This document shows positions 5,522 to 7,811 of a DNA stretch of 7,811 nucleotides, piece after piece. Under the pieces are notes generated by a model that did not search any database, was not told where the DNA came from, and was given only the letters and a program-made list of their open reading frames with translations. The DNA comes from Actinomycetota bacterium (GTDB lineage Bacteria; Actinomycetota; Acidimicrobiia; Acidimicrobiales; Ilumatobacteraceae), in contig SXPW01000049.1 in assembly GCA_005793785.1 (NCBI GenBank), forward strand, positions 1-7,811. The letters run 5' to 3'. Position 1 is the stretch's first letter. Every line of letters begins with the position of its first letter. The translations under genes were made by a program, and so were the position numbers.

Positions 5522-5549
5522 TTGCCTCGTGCGGTCGCGCAACTACGGT
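5522..5549 (+). promoter_or_regulatory. Promoter of the acyl-CoA dehydrogenase gene
   Basis: TTGCCT (5522-5527) as -35, a 16-bp spacer and TACGGT (5544-5549, TAnnnT) as -10. The -10 ends 7 nt before GTG 5557, implying a leaderless message. It lies in the 127-bp divergent gap shared with the Nfu-like gene. Confidence 0.5.
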
Positions 5550-5556
5550 GGCGGGT

Positions 5557-6810
5557 GTGGAACTGAACGAATTCACGAAACGCGCCAACGACTTTCTCGC
5601 CGACTCGCTCCCCCGAAAGGAAGCGGCGAAGGCTTTCGTCTGGGGCGAAGGTTCCGACAACATGTCGATGTTCGAGGAGAAGTCGCGCGAGGCCGAGCAG
5701 GAGATGGTTGCCGCCGAAAAGGCGTGGCGCCGGAAGAAATTCGATGCCGGTTTCGGCTGGATCACCGGACCCACGAGTTTCGGTGGCGCGGGACTGACCG
5801 CCGCCCACGAACGCGCGTACCAAGCCGCAGAGTCCGGGTTCAAGGCACCCGGTCAGGGCACCTTCACGATCGGACTCGGCATGGTCGCGCCGACGATCCT
5901 CGCTCACGGCACCGATGCCGCCAAGGAGAAGTTCCTTCGCGCGATGTATCGCGCCGACATCGTCGGATGTCAATTGTTCAGCGAACCCGGCGCGGGCAGC
6001 GACCTCGCGTCGCTGCAAACCAAAGCCGAACGAGACGGCGATGAGTGGGTCATCACCGGACAGAAGGTGTGGACCTCCGGTGCGCACTACAGCGACGTCG
6101 GCGAAATCATCTGTCGTACCGATCCCTCGCTCCCCAAGCACAAGGGGCTCACCGGTTTCCTCGTCGATATGCAGGCGCCGGGCGTCGAGATTCGTCCCCT
6201 GCGGCAGATGACGGGTGGCGCGAGTTTCAACGAGGTGTTCTTCAACGAGGTTCGCGTGCCCGACTGGTATCGCCTCGGTGATGTGAATTCGGGTTGGGGC
6301 GTCGCACTCACCACCCTCATGAACGAGCGTGCCGCCATCGGCACGGGCTCTGGTGGCGGCGAGGTGTCGATGATGACCCGCATCACCGCCATGGTGCGAC
6401 ACTTCGGTTTGGAGAACGACGCCCTGGTCCGCGACATGATCGCCAACCTCTACATCAACTACCGCGTCGCGAACTTCACCAACAAACGCGCCACGGACAA
6501 GATGAAGGCCGGTCAGACACCTGGACCGGAAATGTCGACGTCGAAGATGGCGCTCGTCAACAACCAAAAACTGCTCAACGACTTCCTTTGCCACGTTCTC
6601 GGGGCCCGACTGCAAGCCGACACCGGCGAATGGGGCACCTACGCGTGGAGCCAACTCGTGCTCGGTGCACCCGGTTTGCGTATCGCCGGTGGTTCCGACG
6701 AAGTCATGCGCAACATCGTTGGTGAGCGGGTACTCGGTCTGCCAAAGGACGCGGGTATCGACTCGACATCGGCGTTCCGCGACCTGAAGGTCGGCACGCA
6801 GAAGAACTGA
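5557..6810 (+). CDS. Acyl-CoA dehydrogenase (FadE family)
   Basis: A flavin-dependent enzyme that introduces the alpha-beta double bond in acyl-CoA thioesters. From GTG 5557 it has 417 residues, close to the usual 380-420. The N-terminal helical domain includes ITGPTSFGGAGLTAAHERAY (69-88). The middle domain has the family signature CQLFSEPGAGSDLASLQ (138-154) and WVITGQKVWTSGAH (164-177). The C-terminal helical domain ends with IAGGSDEVMRNIVGERVLGL (376-395). The MCAD-type catalytic Glu would precede GS near 379, but here Gly is present. E257 in LMNERAAIG lies where isovaleryl- and long-chain-type enzymes carry their base, so it is the likely catalytic residue. The C-terminus resembles FadE proteins of steroid or branched substrates, but substrate is not readable. 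The frame is open to ATG 5428, but that extension lacks family features and a promoter. It converges with rnhB across 17 bp. Confidence 0.93.
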   Translation: MELNEFTKRANDFLADSLPRKEAAKAFVWGEGSDNMSMFEEKSREAEQEMVAAEKAWRRKKFDAGFGWITGPTSFGGAGLTAAHERAYQAAESGFKAPGQGTFTIGLGMVAPTILAHGTDAAKEKFLRAMYRADIVGCQLFSEPGAGSDLASLQTKAERDGDEWVITGQKVWTSGAHYSDVGEIICRTDPSLPKHKGLTGFLVDMQAPGVEIRPLRQMTGGASFNEVFFNEVRVPDWYRLGDVNSGWGVALTTLMNERAAIGTGSGGGEVSMMTRITAMVRHFGLENDALVRDMIANLYINYRVANFTNKRATDKMKAGQTPGPEMSTSKMALVNNQKLLNDFLCHVLGARLQADTGEWGTYAWSQLVLGAPGLRIAGGSDEVMRNIVGERVLGLPKDAGIDSTSAFRDLKVGTQKN

Positions 6811-6827
6811 AACCCGGCACGCCGGCG

Positions 6828-7493
6828 CTATCGGCGCAGGCCCAGGTTCTCCATGAACGCCCAGCTCGTGCGGTGCAAGGGCGAGACACCGTGCTCGCGG
6901 AGGCCGGCTCGATGCTTGGGACACGGGTACCCCTTGTTGGTGGCCAACGACCAATGTGGATGTTGGATCGCCGCCTCTCGCATCCACCGGTCGCGTGACA
7001 CCTTTGCCAACACACTGGCCGCCGCCACCGAGAGCGACTCGGCGTCGGCTTTCACGCGGGTGAGTACGTGCCGCACGTTCGGCGACACGAAATTCCAGCG
7101 GCCATCCACGATGGCACCGTCGGGTCGCACGCCGCGTGCGGCCAGATCCTCGAATGCACGCGTGGTCGCGACGCGTTGAGCCTCACTCATGCCGAGTTCG
7201 TCGCACTCCACATTGGTGGCACACCCCAGTGCCCACGAACTGCACTGTCGTGCTACCACCTCGAACATTTCCTCGCGTCGCTTCTCACTGATCGATTTGG
7301 AGTCGCGAGCCACGAACTCGGATTCGACGACATCGCCCGACAACACCGCCACGCACACGACGAGTGGACCTGCCCACGATCCCTTCCCCACCTCGTCGAC
7401 ACCGCACACCACGCCCGAGAGGGAACGCTCGAGGTCCAACGTCGGCGTCGGACGAGTCCGCGACCGAGCGGCTGCAACCGACCGACCGGTCAT
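6828..7493 (-). CDS. rnhB: Ribonuclease HII
   Basis: Cleaves RNA in RNA-DNA hybrids and nicks 5' of single ribonucleotides in DNA, using two metal ions. From ATG 7493 it is 221 aa, typical for bacterial RNase HII. Catalytic residues visible: D33-E34 in GVDEVGKGSWAGPLV (31-45), D130 in AIVDGRWNF, and D150 in VKADAESLSV, followed by AAASVLAKVSRD (157-168). The C-terminal block NKGYPCPKHRAGLREHG (186-202) and HRTSW (207-211) is also standard. The usual GRG substrate motif is GKG here, a conservative change. The ATG overlaps the upstream gene's TGA by 4 bp (ATGA), so translation is probably coupled. The frame is open farther upstream, but that part overlaps the upstream gene and looks low-complexity. 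The first 25 or so residues form an Arg/Thr-rich extension. Confidence 0.94.
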   Translation of the reverse strand: MTGRSVAAARSRTRPTPTLDLERSLSGVVCGVDEVGKGSWAGPLVVCVAVLSGDVVESEFVARDSKSISEKRREEMFEVVARQCSSWALGCATNVECDELGMSEAQRVATTRAFEDLAARGVRPDGAIVDGRWNFVSPNVRHVLTRVKADAESLSVAAASVLAKVSRDRWMREAAIQHPHWSLATNKGYPCPKHRAGLREHGVSPLHRTSWAFMENLGLRR

Positions 7494-7811
7494 TGGGTCA
7501 TCCGTAACAGTGCCTCGCCCTGACCGGCGGTTCCGAGGAAGTGCTGGTCGACGGCGGGAGCCGTGAGTTGCAGTCCCGCTGGGCCATCCACTTCCCACAA
7601 CAGCGCAAGGTTGGGGCCGTGCCAACGCAGCGCCATCGACACACGGTGTTCGGGTGTGGCGACCAACCCGTGCGCCTCCACGTTGACTCCGCGCCACTCG
7701 TCGGGAATGCCGAACGGAAGCACCTCTGCAGCGTTACGGGTGAGCAAGCGGAGGTAGCGGCTCTCCAACTTGGCGATTCGTTCCACCGCGTCGGCGAAGT
7801 CGGTTGCGGTA
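7490..7811 (-). CDS. Unrecognised protein, partial (5' end beyond right edge)
   Basis: The frame runs from the right edge without a stop and ends with TGA at 7490-7492, giving 106 visible residues. I do not recognise it. A GTG at 7786 could start it, but the residues before that (TATDFADAV) continue smoothly into the helix ERIAKLESRYLRLLTRN, so the gene probably begins outside the window. The rest looks like a small alpha/beta domain: EVLPFGIPDEWRGVNVEAHG, RVSMALRWHGPNLALLWEVD, then GLQLTAPAVDQHFLGTAGQG. No membrane segment or Cys. It shares ATGA with rnhB downstream, so the two are almost certainly in one transcript. Confidence 0.65.
   Translation of the reverse strand, partial: TATDFADAVERIAKLESRYLRLLTRNAAEVLPFGIPDEWRGVNVEAHGLVATPEHRVSMALRWHGPNLALLWEVDGPAGLQLTAPAVDQHFLGTAGQGEALLRMTQ

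Noticed and set aside
5428..5556. N-terminal extension of the acyl-CoA dehydrogenase from ATG 5428
   Set aside because: It would read over both divergent promoters. ACAD proteins start near MELNEF-type sequence, and TTGCCT-N16-TACGGT precedes GTG 5557.
5430..5843. Upstream extension of the Nfu-like frame
   Set aside because: It enters the acyl-CoA dehydrogenase gene antisense and lacks family similarity. TAGCGT at 5438-5443 marks the start at 5429.
6814..6825. CCGG-CACG-CCGG hairpin between the acyl-CoA dehydrogenase and rnhB as a terminator
   Set aside because: The stem is only 4 bp, there is no T tract on either strand, and such short GC palindromes are common here.
5200..6987. A 595-codon open frame on the minus strand, antisense to the acyl-CoA dehydrogenase
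   Set aside because: It is the mirror of a clear coding gene in GC-rich DNA, shows no family motif, has biased Arg/Gly/His composition, and overlaps both the Nfu-like gene and rnhB.

Overview
The window looks like a piece of chromosome from a high-GC actinobacterium, possibly of the Acidimicrobiia type. That placement is inferred from roughly 60% GC coding sequence, many GTG starts, TAnnnT -10 boxes set 6-8 nt before start codons, and the protein styles. It is not a proven taxonomic call. Genes are densely packed on both strands, and no gene-free stretch exceeds about 130 bp.

Left part (1-2472). The 3' end of an AT-richer, unrecognised gene (+ strand) faces a tRNA-Gln(CUG) gene. Reading leftward on the minus strand is a tight cluster: glutamyl-tRNA synthetase (gltX), a membrane-anchored DUF218/YdcF-like protein, and tRNA-Gln. 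GltX next to tRNA-Gln fits the indirect Gln-tRNA route, in which GluRS charges tRNA-Gln with Glu and an amidotransferase converts it. The composition change beyond the 3' end of the tRNA may mark an integration site.

Middle (2473-5430). On the plus strand a VIT1/CCC1-family iron/manganese transporter overlaps a DUF2237 protein by ATGA. Converging on it from the minus strand are an unrecognised 176-aa protein, a helix-turn-helix plus cobalamin-binding regulator of the CarH/LitR photoreceptor type, and a small Nfu/NifU N-terminal-domain protein. Between the Nfu-like gene and the B12 regulator lie three perfect tandem copies of a 23-bp repeat.

Right part (5431-7811). An acyl-CoA dehydrogenase (+) converges with rnhB (RNase HII, -). 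rnhB overlaps by ATGA the end of an unrecognised gene that runs off the right edge.

Most notable: the same hexamer, TAGCGT, sits 6-8 nt upstream of four of the minus-strand starts. Two plus-strand genes have related TAnnnT boxes in the same place. This suggests leaderless transcripts as the normal mode here. The B12 regulator keeps the Trp-x9-Glu-His adenosylcobalamin signature but lacks the histidine expected directly after the Trp. With its upstream repeat array, it is the best candidate for an undescribed light- or B12-responsive switch.
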